From Rhodocollybia butyracea (Eukaryota; Basidiomycota; Agaricomycetes; Agaricales; Omphalotaceae): a DNA stretch of 64,000 nt. The translations under genes were made by a program, and so were the position numbers. Under the pieces are notes generated by a model. It saw only the letters and a program-made list of their open reading frames with translations, was not told the origin of the DNA and did not search any database. Of this stretch, positions 9,986-21,300 are shown piece after piece. The stretch's first letter is position 1; each line of letters opens with the position of its first letter. Where the stretch lies: positions 62,001-126,000 of the forward strand of contig JADNRY010000035.1 of NCBI GenBank assembly GCA_015501585.1. Direction: 5' to 3'.

Positions 9986-11415
9986 ATGACCGCTTTCTGG
10001 GAGCCTGGAACTGCCTACGGACCTGGCGACATAGTCCGCTATGAAGGTAAATCGAAATTAGATACGAATATCCGAGTCATCTCGCTCACGATATTCTGAT
10101 CACTGAAGGCCATCGATACAAAATTATTATTCCTCACACCTCTCAGGTATGTATCATACACTCATACAAGGTTGAATCTCAGAAATATTCAGGGCGATTG
10201 GAATCCCACCGTAACGCCCAACCTCTGGGGACGTCTTTCCGACGAAGATAAGGGCGAGTGGGATGGATATCAAGAGCATCACAAACAACCGGCCGACTAC
10301 AAACCTCCCGTCGACTGTAAGCTACTATTGATCTTTGCATACTCGCCCACAGCTTACAGGATATAAACCTCTAGACCATCCTCCTGCTCCAGAGGAACAA
10401 AAGGTCGACATTCCTCACGAAGAGCGTCAAAAGCGCTGGTACGATCTTGACGACAATAGGAAAAAAGACCTCGAGGTTTGTACTCGCCCTTGAGTGCTAC
10501 GTTCCCCATCTCATACATCTCGCAGATCGGCGGAGGTCTTCTTGCTGGGATCGCCGCCGCCGCCGGTGGATACTATCTTTACAAGCATCACGAGAAGAGT
10601 GAAGAAGATGCAAGTGCTTTTCTCGAGCTACCTATAAATTTGGTATTTACTTGACACGCCAGAAAAAATCCGACACCTGGGCACTCCAAAACTGGTTGCA
10701 CGACGCGGAAGCACGCCAGAAGGAGTACAGACAAAATGGTCCTCGAGGCCCTGCTCAATGGATTCTTAACAAAGGAAAAGATATTCCTCCCAACGCCATA
10801 GTCGTCGGGCCAGAACACGACTGGACGCTGTGGATCTGCAGGGCTTATATCGACGTATGTCCAAACTTGTTCATGCTCTCCCATTCTGACATGATTTTGT
10901 TTAGGGCACCATTCGTAAGTGTTCTACCCTTGCGACGTATCACTAGCTCACTAGCCACTTGCGTAGAGGTCGGAAAGGCTTCCAACGTCTTCGAACGGGG
11001 CGCGGTAATTGGCTATCACGACAAGGAGGTTCAGGTCAGTACGAAACTACAGAAACATCCAGTACAAGTTTATAAATGGCTCGCTTCTTCAGCTCGATAC
11101 CTATGAAATTCTTGTAGGAGATATGAGAGGCCTGAAGTGGGTCGACGCCAGCGGTTATCTTGATGTTGATAACCTTCGCGCGCGCCCCGTAGAAGGCGGT
11201 CACGACAAGGATGGTACGCCTTTGTTTATTGCTGAAGCTCCCCACAATGGCGCTGTACACCCTGGAATTGCTAGCGCCAAACTCGAGGGTAAGTCATAAT
11301 ATTGATCTATCTTGTTCGGACGACTCATGTAGAATAATAAATAGGAGCTGTAATTCCCTATGGTGGGAAAACCGTGCAGGTCAACAACTACCGAGTCCTG
11401 TGCTACAACTTCTGA
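9986..11415 (+). CDS. CBM5/12 plus DM9 (DUF3421) domain protein, likely intracellular lectin
   Basis: The N-terminus is a chitin-binding type CBM5/12 module: FWEPGTAYGPGDIVRYEG, HRYKIIIPHTSQ, then NPTVTPNLWGRL. A charged Pro-rich linker and a Gly/Ala segment (GGGLLAGIAAAAGGYYLY) follow. The C-terminus carries DM9 repeats: VGPEHDWTLWICRAY, NVFERGAVIGYHDKEV, YEILVGDMRGLKWV and PVEGGHDKDGTPLFIA, ending IPYGGKTVQVNNYRVLC. DM9 domains are mannose-binding lectin folds. No signal peptide is visible, so it is probably cytosolic. Pairing a chitin-type module with a mannose-type lectin suggests glycan recognition, possibly in defence or wall sensing; that part is inference. There are about eight exons, and the inner ones are by eye. 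Confidence 0.82.
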
Positions 11416-12054
11416 AACATGTATCGCTACGCGACACTGCAGTGCGATGAACTGAAACGGCCACGGTCAATGAATTAAATGTAGTTTCTCATGTACTTTA
11501 CATTTCAAAAATGCTTCAAAATTAAATCGAAAAATACACATGGTCATATGCAAAAGTCTTCGGCTATTATTATTATGGAGAAAAGTACTTTGGCAGTAAA
11601 AGAAGTGAGAAAATGGTATATACCTCGCAGAAGCTGTGTATATGCAAGTTAGCTGTTCCATATGCAAAATTTGATGCCTTACCACCAAAAGAGCTAAATT
11701 TAAAATTAGAATAAAAAAACAGTTTTCGGGAGAACGGGCAGCGCTATTTCACGCGAACGAAGAGCACCCACGTAGACCATTGTGACTCGAACTCATATCC
11801 TGATCAAGCTACCCCAAAGCATATCATGATGGGGCTCTCGAGGGATATGTATCTCCTATACACATCCAAACGTGGTCATTTCAACCCCTTGCGACGCTGC
11901 AAACGATTTTCTGATCCGTGGCACGAAAAAATTCACTCAAAACTCGAATCATAGGGTCGTCGGATCACATTCAGCTGCTCCCAATTCTTCATTCCAGAAT
12001 AAGAAGATATTTCTACACCGTTCGGGAACAGTACTATACGACAGCAGAAAGAAT
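11416..12054. other. Convergent intergenic region
   Basis: This stretch of about 640 bp lies between two convergent genes, so it should hold both 3' UTRs. It is AT-rich near 11,500-11,720. Short open frames here have no recognisable domain. A B-box-like tRNA string near 11,790 was considered and rejected. Confidence 0.6.
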
Positions 12055-12883
12055 TTACCATGGTCCACCTTTGGCCCTCAAGGCGACCTCTTCCTCCAAC
12101 TGATAGCCATATTCCCTCACAATGAAGATACCCCCTACAAAAAACCTTATTAATGTGCCCCCTTGGTAGACAAAATAAAATAACTTACAAAGTTCCATGA
12201 ACCATACGAAAATAAAAACGCCAACCATAACACCCTTCACCACGTCTTCGCCTTGTTTGCATACCTGAATTTTGGTAGCGTCCGTCGAGCCATTGATGCA
12301 CTCGGCGACAACGTTGGGAGAATCCTTGAAATAGTGGAACAGAGAGTATCCACCAGAGGCGATGGAAAAGATTAGGTGGACAGCCAATACGACAGCATAT
12401 GACCTGATCAATTGTAGTTTCCTACAAGTCGCACCAATGAAGCTACGAATGGGGAGGACGTCAATAAAACAGATAAAACGAGACAAGACAATACTGACGC
12501 TGTTATGGAGACTACGGCGTAAAGCCCATAGACAACGATTTGGATAATGTAAGGCCATTTCTCACTTAACGGCGCATGGCCTAGAAAATTAAATGAGTCT
12601 CCAGATAAGAAACAGAAACAAGGCGATAAATACCCAGGTTCTTCAACTGGATTATACCAGCAACAGTTAACAGGCCACCTAAGCCTATACCAAGAATACT
12701 GGTTATCTGAAGAAAAAATTCAGTGCTGTCGATCGTAGCTTAAACAGAATAAACTTACGAAGACTCCCAGTCGTACAGCTGGATAGTAATCATTTGATCA
12801 GTATTGTACGGTACCAAGTTTATAAAGATCACTCAACGGATGCAGCAGCAAAAAGTATGAGAGCGCACGTAGTACTCGGACAT
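12055..12883 (-). CDS. Small multi-pass membrane protein of unknown function
   Basis: The spliced frame shows four or five hydrophobic helices. The first contains LGVFITSILGIGLGGLL and AGIIQL. The next is YIIQIVVYGLYAVVSITA, then SYAVVLAVHLIFSIASGGYS. Last is MVGVFIFVWFMEL, before a charged tail ending RAKGGPW (stop at 12055). A luminal loop between the last two helices has two cysteines (ECINGS, QVCKQG). This tetraspan/MARVEL-like layout recurs in mushroom genomes as hypothetical proteins; I cannot name a function. The first exon is uncertain: an ATG at 12883 (MSEYY) sits well, but no clean in-phase splice to the YYPAVRLGVF stretch was found. Confidence 0.65.
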
Positions 12884-13462
12884 TGTTATTGGAACTTTGT
12901 TGTAGGGATAGAAAGATTTCTTCTTCTTTTGGTGTTGTTGGGACTACCGGAGTCACAGGCAGAATGTTTGCAGATGATGGGGGAACAGGACCAGCCTAAT
13001 TGCTGAACATCGGTCGGGGGGCCAGATATATAAAGGCCAGCACAGCAGGAGGCTGTGTTTAGCCGGCGTATCACGAAAAAATCTGATGCGTTTCATGCTC
13101 AATTGGAGAGATGGAGCAGAGTAAGATAAAGCAAGAAAAAAGAAACAAGACCGTGTACACCTGTGTACACTCCGTTGCAGTAGCGCCTGTAAAGCATAAA
13201 AAGAAACAAGCCAGCGTGGATACTTATCTGGCCCCAGAAATCGATTTGGCTTTCTGACCCTGGATAAAGGTGGATAAAGGCGGTTCATTATATATATTAA
13301 TGCAGGTATGTAATCAAAAAGTCATGTGCATGAAAGTACAATCTTGGACGAGAGCATGTAAAAAGCAGAAGAGTAAAGTACATTAATGAAAAGATGCAGT
13401 AAACATGCGCGCACCGCGCTTACATCGACTGGCGACATAACTTCAAGCTTAGCGCTTAGCGC
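12884..13462. other. Intergenic region, no gene seen
   Basis: About 580 bp separate the membrane protein's upstream region from the 3' end of the CipC-like gene. Two copies of the palindrome GTGTACAC lie close together near 13,153-13,170. Three AGCGCTT units flank the stop codon side at 13,449-13,463. No coding signal was recognised. Confidence 0.55.
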
Positions 13463-14681
13463 TTAGTACCCCATATACCCAGGGTCAATGATGCTAACAC
13501 TTCTGGAGCGCTTTTTGTGTCCGTGCCTTCCATGGTGATGGTGGTGGTGATGATGTTTCTTCGGCTTGGTGTACAACACCATTGGTCCAGAACCACCGGG
13601 TAACACCATATCGCCAGCGTGGGCATGGACATATTGTGTTTGTGGGGGGGCATACCCATAGGGCATGGCCGGATATTGCGTACCATTGGAGTAAGAGCTA
13701 AGTCCGGGTCCCGGACCCATGATACTCATGCTGCGGCCACGCATGGGCAGCACGGAAGGCACGGATCCTGGCATGGACATTGATCCTGACATGGGCATTC
13801 CCCCATAGGATGACCCGTACGAGTTGTCGTAGTTTGACCCATATGAGCTGCCATTAGCCATGATAGGCATTGAGGAAACAGAACGGTCTTCGTACGGGAG
13901 GAGTGGATGGCGGTAAGGAGACCGAGAACCAGGTCGCGAAAGGGAACGGGGTCGTTGACGGGGATACATACGATCTGCATCATATGCGTATGGGTCACCA
14001 CCGTATGATGAGCCGCTACCATAAGAACCAGCCCCATAAGAGCCATAAGAACGACCTCTGAGTTCTGCAGTGTCGAGATCATCATGCTCACGACTCTACA
14101 ACAGAAGAAGTCAATCAATGTCAATGCCAAAAATAAGACTAAACGTACCCAGAAGAATATCGTAGAAGCAGTGGCTGCTGCTGCTTCAGCAGAAGATCTG
14201 CGTGTATAAGGGTCGTTTCCACGAGTAGTATACTGCAGCAAAAGCGTAGCTAAAGAAATAATTTGATCAGGCGTACAGTAACGAGACGGCGAGAGACCAA
14301 TTACTTTCTGCCACAGCAAGACCGATGAGAGCTTCTCGCTGCCGTTCGAAATCTGCGCTCAGAGGCTCGTACATAGAACTATGGTGGATCCATTTTCGGT
14401 ATGCTTCGTACGCAGCGGCATGACCGATTTCTGCGGGAAGCATTTGGTTGAGCTCTCCCTGTACGCGTTGAAAAATCAGACAAGGCTATAACGTGAAAAC
14501 AAGTACTGACCATTCCACCATAGGCACGACTGTGCCAGTGTCTTGCTTCATGAATACCAATTCCGGAGTAATCTCTGTAATTCGAGTAGTTGTAATCCCT
14601 CACTCCGTTCCAAGCGGAATCAAAGAGAGCCCTATCGCCATGATAAGTATCAATGTCAACTGGTTCCTTGTCGTAGTACAT
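13463..14681 (-). CDS. CipC/DUF3759-like protein with a Gly/Ser/Tyr-rich, His-rich tail
   Basis: The ATG at 14681 gives MYYDKEPVDIDTYHGDRA. A second exon carries the fold typical of concanamycin-induced protein C (DUF3759): MLPAEIGHAAAYEAYRKW and DFERQREALIGLAVAE. DUF3759 proteins are small stress-linked fungal proteins of unknown biochemical role. Unlike the short family members, this one has a C-terminal extension of about 200 aa. The extension is rich in Arg/Ser, then Gly/Ser/Tyr/Met, with SYGS repeats and eight consecutive histidines followed by GRHGHKKRSRS. The tail looks disordered and could bind metal or RNA; that is inference. Four introns are read by eye. The stop is TAA at 13463. 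Confidence 0.65.
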
Positions 14682-15190
14682 GGTGGTGGTAACTGGGAGG
14701 GGGGATAAAGGGGATATACACTCACGGGTCAGGACTAGAGCCTGCATGCGCGCGATAAAAGTCCCAGCCTCCCCTTTGACAGATTAGAATCAACAACGTG
14801 TGTATCATGATGTACTACCCACAAGACGGTTGCGGCTGGAAAGAAGGGGCCGGTGGGGCACTGAAGCGAAACTGAATTTTGTGTCAAGGTCAGCGGAGCA
14901 AAAAGTTTATCAAGCGAAACTAAGCATACTTGGTTGGTGCCCCAAGACGGGCCTTGGCGATAAAAATTGTAGGACATTTAACAAGTTTGAGAGGAACTAT
15001 GACCAGCTAAAGTATGAGGATGGTAGTGGTCGGAGTTCAAGAAAAAAACGCGAGTTCCGGCCTTTACTTACTAAGTACATCGATGGAGTGATAGGCTACT
15101 AGTTGACGTCACCCCCCGCACCTGCACCATGAGGACAATATATCTATTGTACATATTTTCACACAATAACATAGCTTCAATCTTTAGGTT
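14682..15190. other. Intergenic region, no gene seen
   Basis: This stretch of about 510 bp has the CipC-like gene promoter at its left and the 3' UTR of the carboxylesterase at its right. A short plus frame at 14,800-15,100 has no domain. Confidence 0.55.
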
Positions 15191-17147
15191 TCATTTCGCA
15201 GTAGACATCTCATCTGCGACTTGCATTAGATATTCCCACTTCTCATCTTTCTCTATCGAAATGGACCCGTCAGGATTGAGTACTTTATGCTGGTCCCAGT
15301 CCAAGGTGCCATAGTCGACAATGCGACCGTGAACAAAATCGACCTATAAGATTATGAGAATCAAATGAGGCTACTGTAAACAGCGATAGACACACCAAGT
15401 CCTTGATCCATATCTTCATAGTTCTCTCTTCGTCTGGTGTTGGACCATGCATGACCGAATAGTTCCATATAGGTTTATCAAAGGCATGCCCAACACCAAA
15501 TTCTTTGGGGGCTTGCTTATTTACGAACGAGGGTCGCCAGTTGATCATGTAGCGATGTACCGAGGAAAGAGGGACACCTGCGTCGCGAAGCTGGCGTACG
15601 AGCAAGCGGGAGGGGGCACGGACTTGACCATCCGAGACTAGAAAATGAAAAGGTAAAGAAAGTATCGACAGAGCGAAAACCCAGTACTAGCCTATGTCTC
15701 CATAGACCTTTTTCCAATAGTCAATTTCAGGTTCGGGATCGGGGTGTGCTCCACTAGCATTGATGTTGCGATTTACGTAGGCGTCAACTACTACCTTTGT
15801 CACAGCAGGAGAGTAGTAATTTCCAACTTCTTTGTACAGGGAAGAAAGATCAGTGGGAGGGTTCGTCTGCCTGTAAAGTGTTTCCTATTGCCCAATGAGT
15901 ACAGAAGGAGAAGAGTTGCAATGTACATACTTCGTCGTGAACTTCACCAATAATTAAAGAAAGTTGTCGTTTCTTAAATTCGGCTGCGAAATCCCCTCTC
16001 GAGTAGCGAGCAAACAGGTTCATGGGAAAAAAATATCCTTCCCGAATGGGGCGAAAGGTATGGTTATCCATCTTCATGATTTTATCCACTAGTTCTAAAG
16101 CCGACCAGGAACGTAGGATTGCAAGCTTTTCCGGGCCAGTCAAAGACAACGGTATTTGACATGCGCGCGCCAACTCGTCAAACTGAGGCTGAACTTCATC
16201 TACAGTTTTGGGATCCGCGGGTATCGCATTCGAGTACCTTTAGATATGTCAAATAATATATGACAGCAAAAGTGAAAGCCACTCACATTACCAGACGACG
16301 GTAAAGAGCCGGCGCCTCCGAGTGAAGCAAAAGGTCATGAGAGGCTAGAGCATGGGTGCTATATGCACCTGCACTTCGTCCCGAGAGCGTTAGTTCCTCT
16401 GGGTTGCCACCAAAATAACGACAGTTTTGGTGAACCCATTCCAGCGCGAATCTTTGGTCCCACAATCCATAGTTTCCGAATGCTTTTTCACCCGTGATTG
16501 TAGCTTCTTCAGCAAGTTCATGCGACGCCAAAAAGCCGAATACTGAGAGTCGATATCCAGCAGCGATAAAGACACACTGGAGGCCTCCTCCGGATGCTGC
16601 AATGAGCTCTGTGGGATCCATGGCTGGGTCGACAGAGGGGTCCCCGACTTGAAGCCAACCACCTGAAAGTAAAAATGTGGGAAAACATCACACGCCTGAG
16701 AATTAATTTAATACCATGGAACCAGAGCTGGGAGTGGACGATGAGGGCAAAGTCAAGGAAATAAATGCACACATACCATCACCGGCCAACCCTTCTCGGG
16801 TGGTACACCGGGAGGAGTCCAAATGTTGAGGACGAGACAATCCTCATCATACTTTGAAAAGGCGTGGTTCCCAAGCTTCGTGTAGTTGGGTTGAGGGCAT
16901 ATCGATCCAAATTTGGTACAGTCTCGAGGACTACTGTCTGAAGTGCTAAAATAGCCAGGGGCAACTTCTGTGGCTTCCGCCAGCGAAACTTTCCAGCTGG
17001 AGGAAGGGCGTACGGGACGTTTAGAAAACGTTTGGCGAGGGGCTCTTTGGTTTCAGCGCGAGATAGAACAAGACCCGAGATTTCACCTAGGGGGCCGATG
17101 CTGAGAAGGCAATTCTCAGTCTTGTACGCACTCAAAACGTTTCCCAT
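15191..17147 (-). CDS. Carboxylesterase type B family (alpha/beta hydrolase)
   Basis: This is an ester hydrolase of the type B carboxylesterase/lipase family. The ATG at 17147 gives MGNVLSAYKTENC. The family opening GLVLSRAETKEP and FLNVPYALPPAGKFRWRKPQ follows. Then come GYRLSVFGFLAS, NYGLWDQRFALEWVHQNC and FGGNPEELTLSGRSAGAYS, where the Ser in GRSAG is the nucleophile. A C-terminal GVGHAFDKPIWNY likely supplies the catalytic His. Most fungal members have GESAGG here, so GRSAG is a slight variant. No signal peptide is apparent, which suggests an intracellular enzyme. It shares a 152-bp divergent promoter with the SNARE gene. The substrate is unknown. Confidence 0.85.
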
Positions 17148-17299
17148 GGAGGGCGAGAGAAGAAAACTTGCTGTCCAAAAACCATGATGGAAAGTCTTTT
17201 AAGCTGGGGGGAAACCGAAAGTATCCATGGTCGGTATCGGCAAGTTCGGAATTGAAGCCGCCAAAGGCTTACCATGGGCGCTTAATATCAATCCTCATT

Positions 17300-18109
17300 A
17301 TGTCGCGTCCATCATCGTACGCAGCAACAGGCCCAACACCTTCCCAAAGCCTCGCAAAACTAACTTCTATCTCGACAAAAACACTCTCATTGCTTCTTGA
17401 ACGCCAGCGCTCTTCTTCACTGTCTACATCTACGTCCTCCTCGAATAATGTTCTTCATCTAGACCAAATTCAAGCGAATTTGGCGGCGTTGAGGTCTGGC
17501 ATACTGGAGCTAGAGAGTAATGGCTCGAGCACGGCACAGACAGAGGCTGTCAAGCTTCTACGGAAACAATACGAGCGGATGAGGAGCATGTTATTGGCCG
17601 ATGGCGAAAATATTCATGTTCCACTTGCTCTTACTTTGCCGTCAAATGCTTCGCTGACGCCAATGGTCAGCACGCCCCCGCCGAGGTCTAATTCTTCTTC
17701 CCCAGACTATCGTGACGATGCTGAGCCTCCTTACTCATCTGCACCGCTTACGCCATACACCGATGAACCTAGTACAGGGCAGGCACACGACCGGGAGAAC
17801 CTAGAACCTTCCATACTACTGCAGGAACAGCAGCAGCTAATAAACACACAAGACACTCATCTGCTCGCTCTCCATGATTCTATTTCCCGCCATCATAATC
17901 TTTCATTACAAATCAACAGTGAGCTCGACACTCATCATGGCTTATTGGAAGAGCTCGACACAGAATTGGACCAGACAGAGAGCAGGCTAGGAAATGCGAG
18001 GCGACGACTTGAAAGAGTCAGCAGAGGGCTTAAGGGAAACGGGAGCGCAGTGTGCATTGGAGTACTAATATTAGTTTTGCTGATTTTGATAATTGCTTTC
18101 AAGACTTAG
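17300..18109 (+). CDS. Qc-SNARE, Syn8/syntaxin-8-like
   Basis: This is a tail-anchored SNARE for endosomal or vacuolar membrane fusion. It is a single exon of 269 aa from the ATG at 17300 (MSRPSSYAATGP); an earlier ATG at 17168 only adds divergent-promoter sequence. A helical N-terminal region and a Ser/Pro-rich linker (residues about 120-175) precede the SNARE motif. The motif runs from QDTHLLALHDSISRHH through RLGNARRRLERV. It is followed directly by the C-terminal anchor VCIGVLILVLLILIIAF. Alignment to syntaxin 8 (ELDEQNEII against ELDTHHGLL) puts His where the ionic zero layer normally has Gln. The heptads on both sides are well kept. Confidence 0.85.
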   Translation: MSRPSSYAATGPTPSQSLAKLTSISTKTLSLLLERQRSSSLSTSTSSSNNVLHLDQIQANLAALRSGILELESNGSSTAQTEAVKLLRKQYERMRSMLLADGENIHVPLALTLPSNASLTPMVSTPPPRSNSSSPDYRDDAEPPYSSAPLTPYTDEPSTGQAHDRENLEPSILLQEQQQLINTQDTHLLALHDSISRHHNLSLQINSELDTHHGLLEELDTELDQTESRLGNARRRLERVSRGLKGNGSAVCIGVLILVLLILIIAFKT

Positions 18110-18342
18110 TGTTCTGTCTCTGTTTCTGTATACACTCTACAACATATCATTTTGGAAAGCTCACTGAGAAACAGTTATAAAAGTCTAGCGGACGAGATGA
18201 CTACTACTATCACAAATAAAACACGACAACAGTTGATCCAGGTAATTAGTCCGCAGGAGATGATACACGATGGTGACAACGAATGCAACGAGTCTGAGGA
18301 GAATAGAGGAAAAAATAGTACAAATAAATAAAAAAAGGCACA

Positions 18343-21300
18343 TTACATGGCGGTGATATGAGGATTTTGAACCATGTTCCCACTGGCACCAGGCCCAAAC
18401 GTACTACCACTACCCTCTCCAGGCCAGAACCAGGCATTCCAACCACTCTCATAATGAGAAAGTTGAGAGCCAGTCATGTAATCAATCATTTCGTGGTCGG
18501 GGGTTTGAGGTGCATAAGAAATCTGCGCACCATAGACTGAGTCTGGTAGATGATAGTCGGGTCGAGACATTGGAACAGTGTAACTGATCGGCTCCGAAGG
18601 AGACAAACTCATAGCGTTTGAGTCTATCGAGCTGGAGGAACGAGTGTGCGGAAGCACTGGATAACGGGGTGATAACGGCGTCAACTCTGCATCTTCGGAA
18701 CTGTGCGTTGATGGATGCATGGACACAGGCGACATCGAAATGGATGATGCAACCTTTGGAGAATGATCAGGCTGGGAATCGGGAGGAGAAGCGCTAGAGT
18801 GTTGATTCGACATTGGTGGCGAAGGAGAGATAGTCTGGTTCTTGAGTCGCAACTGCTCGGGGCCCTGGTGGGACTTGGAAGACGGGACCCAGGAATTACA
18901 TCGTGAAAGGGTTGCATGAAGATGTTCCTGCAAGCATCGAACGGATGAATGCATACCAGGGATATTGGCTGATCCTCCCGAAAGTACCCTGCCAGCCAAA
19001 GCAAGGCGTGAAAGTGTAGCGCCGGACACTGATTTTTCGCGATCTGCAAGAGCTAGATCTACCGTTGCTTGCAGGAACCCAGCAAATATGACTATGTACG
19101 AAGCACGGGAAAGAGGATAAAAGCGATCGTACATTGTGAAGATGGAGTTAATTTCAATGGCAGCGCGCGCGCAAACGGGAACCGCATCGTCCACGAATGA
19201 GGGTAAATTTTCAGCACTCGATGAAGAGTAGAAAAACGGCCGGTATAACAAGATCCACATAAGCCGCACCAAAAGACTGACTCAAATGAGTTTGGCAAAA
19301 AAGTGAAGCTCTAAGGCACTTACTTCAGCTGCATGATATGAGGAGGAGGCGGATGGAGAAGGGGTACGCTGAGGTCAATCATTACTTCAGGACAGGCCTC
19401 TTCCTGCCATTGACGCATCCTTTGCTGCATGTCGGCAACAAACTCGTGGGCCTCCGGGGAACGCACTTTTGGGTTACGATACAGATTCCTATGGATTTCA
19501 TCCAGGAACTAGGTATATAATTTGAGAGACAGAATACAGTCAAGTCCAACGAAACATACCTGGTTGGCTCGGCATGTTCTGAAACATTAACAATAAGATC
19601 ATGCAGCTAGTAACTAGGGAAGACTCACTCATAGAAACATTTTAATTCGTGGCTTGGTTGTGGCACATAGGAGAACAGAGCAGGAGGCGAATCTGTACAC
19701 AGAACAGGAACCCAAGGCTCTGAGCTATAGACCGGATCTGGAACCAAAGAGTCAGTTAAACTCCAACGCACTGATAATGAGAACGCACCTGGGAGAGGAG
19801 GTGTATGCTCCTCAGAGTTTAGGAGCGGGGTACGGTTCAACGCCAAAGATATGAGCCTGGAAGATGACTACATTCAGCTTATAAGAATGAAGACAATGAA
19901 AAAAACCCCACTTGTCCCATATGAAAGAAGACCAGAAAATTCTGGATCTCATTTGTTTTTGTGTGGCGATACGCTGCTCACGCTGAGGGTCGTTACGGTC
20001 AGAGGGAGTGGAAGGTTTATCTAAATGGCATCCTAAATCTGTACAAATCGTGAAACATGGGAAGAACGTCACAACGGCGCTACTAACCCATCATCATAGC
20101 AACTGCAGTTGAGGTTAGGTTCCAAGCCTGGGCGTACATCCCACGAGCAGCGTCGTGTGATGCCAGAAGCATTAAGCCTAGACTTGTTCAGTCCCGGTTT
20201 GGTTATTGGATGAAAAACAAACCAGCCTTGGATGGTAGGTATACTGCTCGGTCGGCTTAATTCGGCAGCAAGCAAATAATGAGCCTTCCCCTATATTGAA
20301 AGTTTCTGAGTTTCTGAAAGAGCCGAGCTCAGGAAACTATCCTACCGCATACTCATGAACTCGGTCTCGAAGCTGAGGTATGTGTCGAACCGTATGAGCG
20401 CATATCGCATACTTTTGAAGACCAGAATAAGTCAGACATTGACAGATTGAATTGAAAGAAGAGAAAGACTTGCGAGCAAGAAGTTCGAGTAGTACTTGGA
20501 ATCATTCTCTTCCAGAGCACCTGGAAAAAGTTTGAGCATATAGGCATCTTAAGATAGTAACACCCACGTTCAAGGATGGCTTCGAGAAGAGGGAGGTCAG
20601 TAACTATGATCTCAAAGGAAGAACATTCCAACCTCGGTCTACTATTCCATTTCTAGGTCCTTGCCAACTGCGAGAGAAGAATCAGTAATAAGGCTCCGTT
20701 TGGACCAATTGGTTCGTACCAAAAGTAATTGTCGAATAAGAGTTGACGATCCTTGGTGGTTGCTACAGTACATATTTTAGCACTGGTAAAAAATACACGC
20801 AATTCGTACTGACGGCCGTCCGCTAGGATTCCATCGGGAAATGAATATCCAATCCAATAATCTACCCAAGCAGATATATTAGCTTGAAGGGTAGTCGTTG
20901 ATTGGATACTTTTATCCACTGGGGGATCATCTTCTCCAGTGGACTCTGAGTCGTCTGGTGTTGCCGGTTTCAGCGAAAGGCGAAGTGCAGATTCCGGTCG
21001 CAGGGACTTCTCCGTCTAAAAACCGAATATGATTTTTTTTTTTGACGTGGGAGATACTGAAACTAACCGATTGTCCGTCCTCGTCCTCATCATCCTCGAG
21101 GTCGTCTGTCCGCTGGCCACTATCAGTCCATAGTCTGGGCTTTTTAAAAGGTCTCGGATTCTTGGTCGAAGAGGGTCGGGATCGAGCCAATTTATGTTCT
21201 TCGTGATGATCATCTTCCCCAGCGCTATTGACTGAAGCTGTTCTGGTTGGACGAGAGTCGAACTTTCGCATTGATGCGGCATCCTTTGAACCTGATGGTG

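Noticed and set aside
11755..11860. Possible minus-strand tRNA with a B-box-like GAGTTCGAGTC and a nearby A-box-like string
   Set aside because: The boxes are too close, the acceptor stem pairs only with a bulge and the T stem does not pair. A chance match is more likely.
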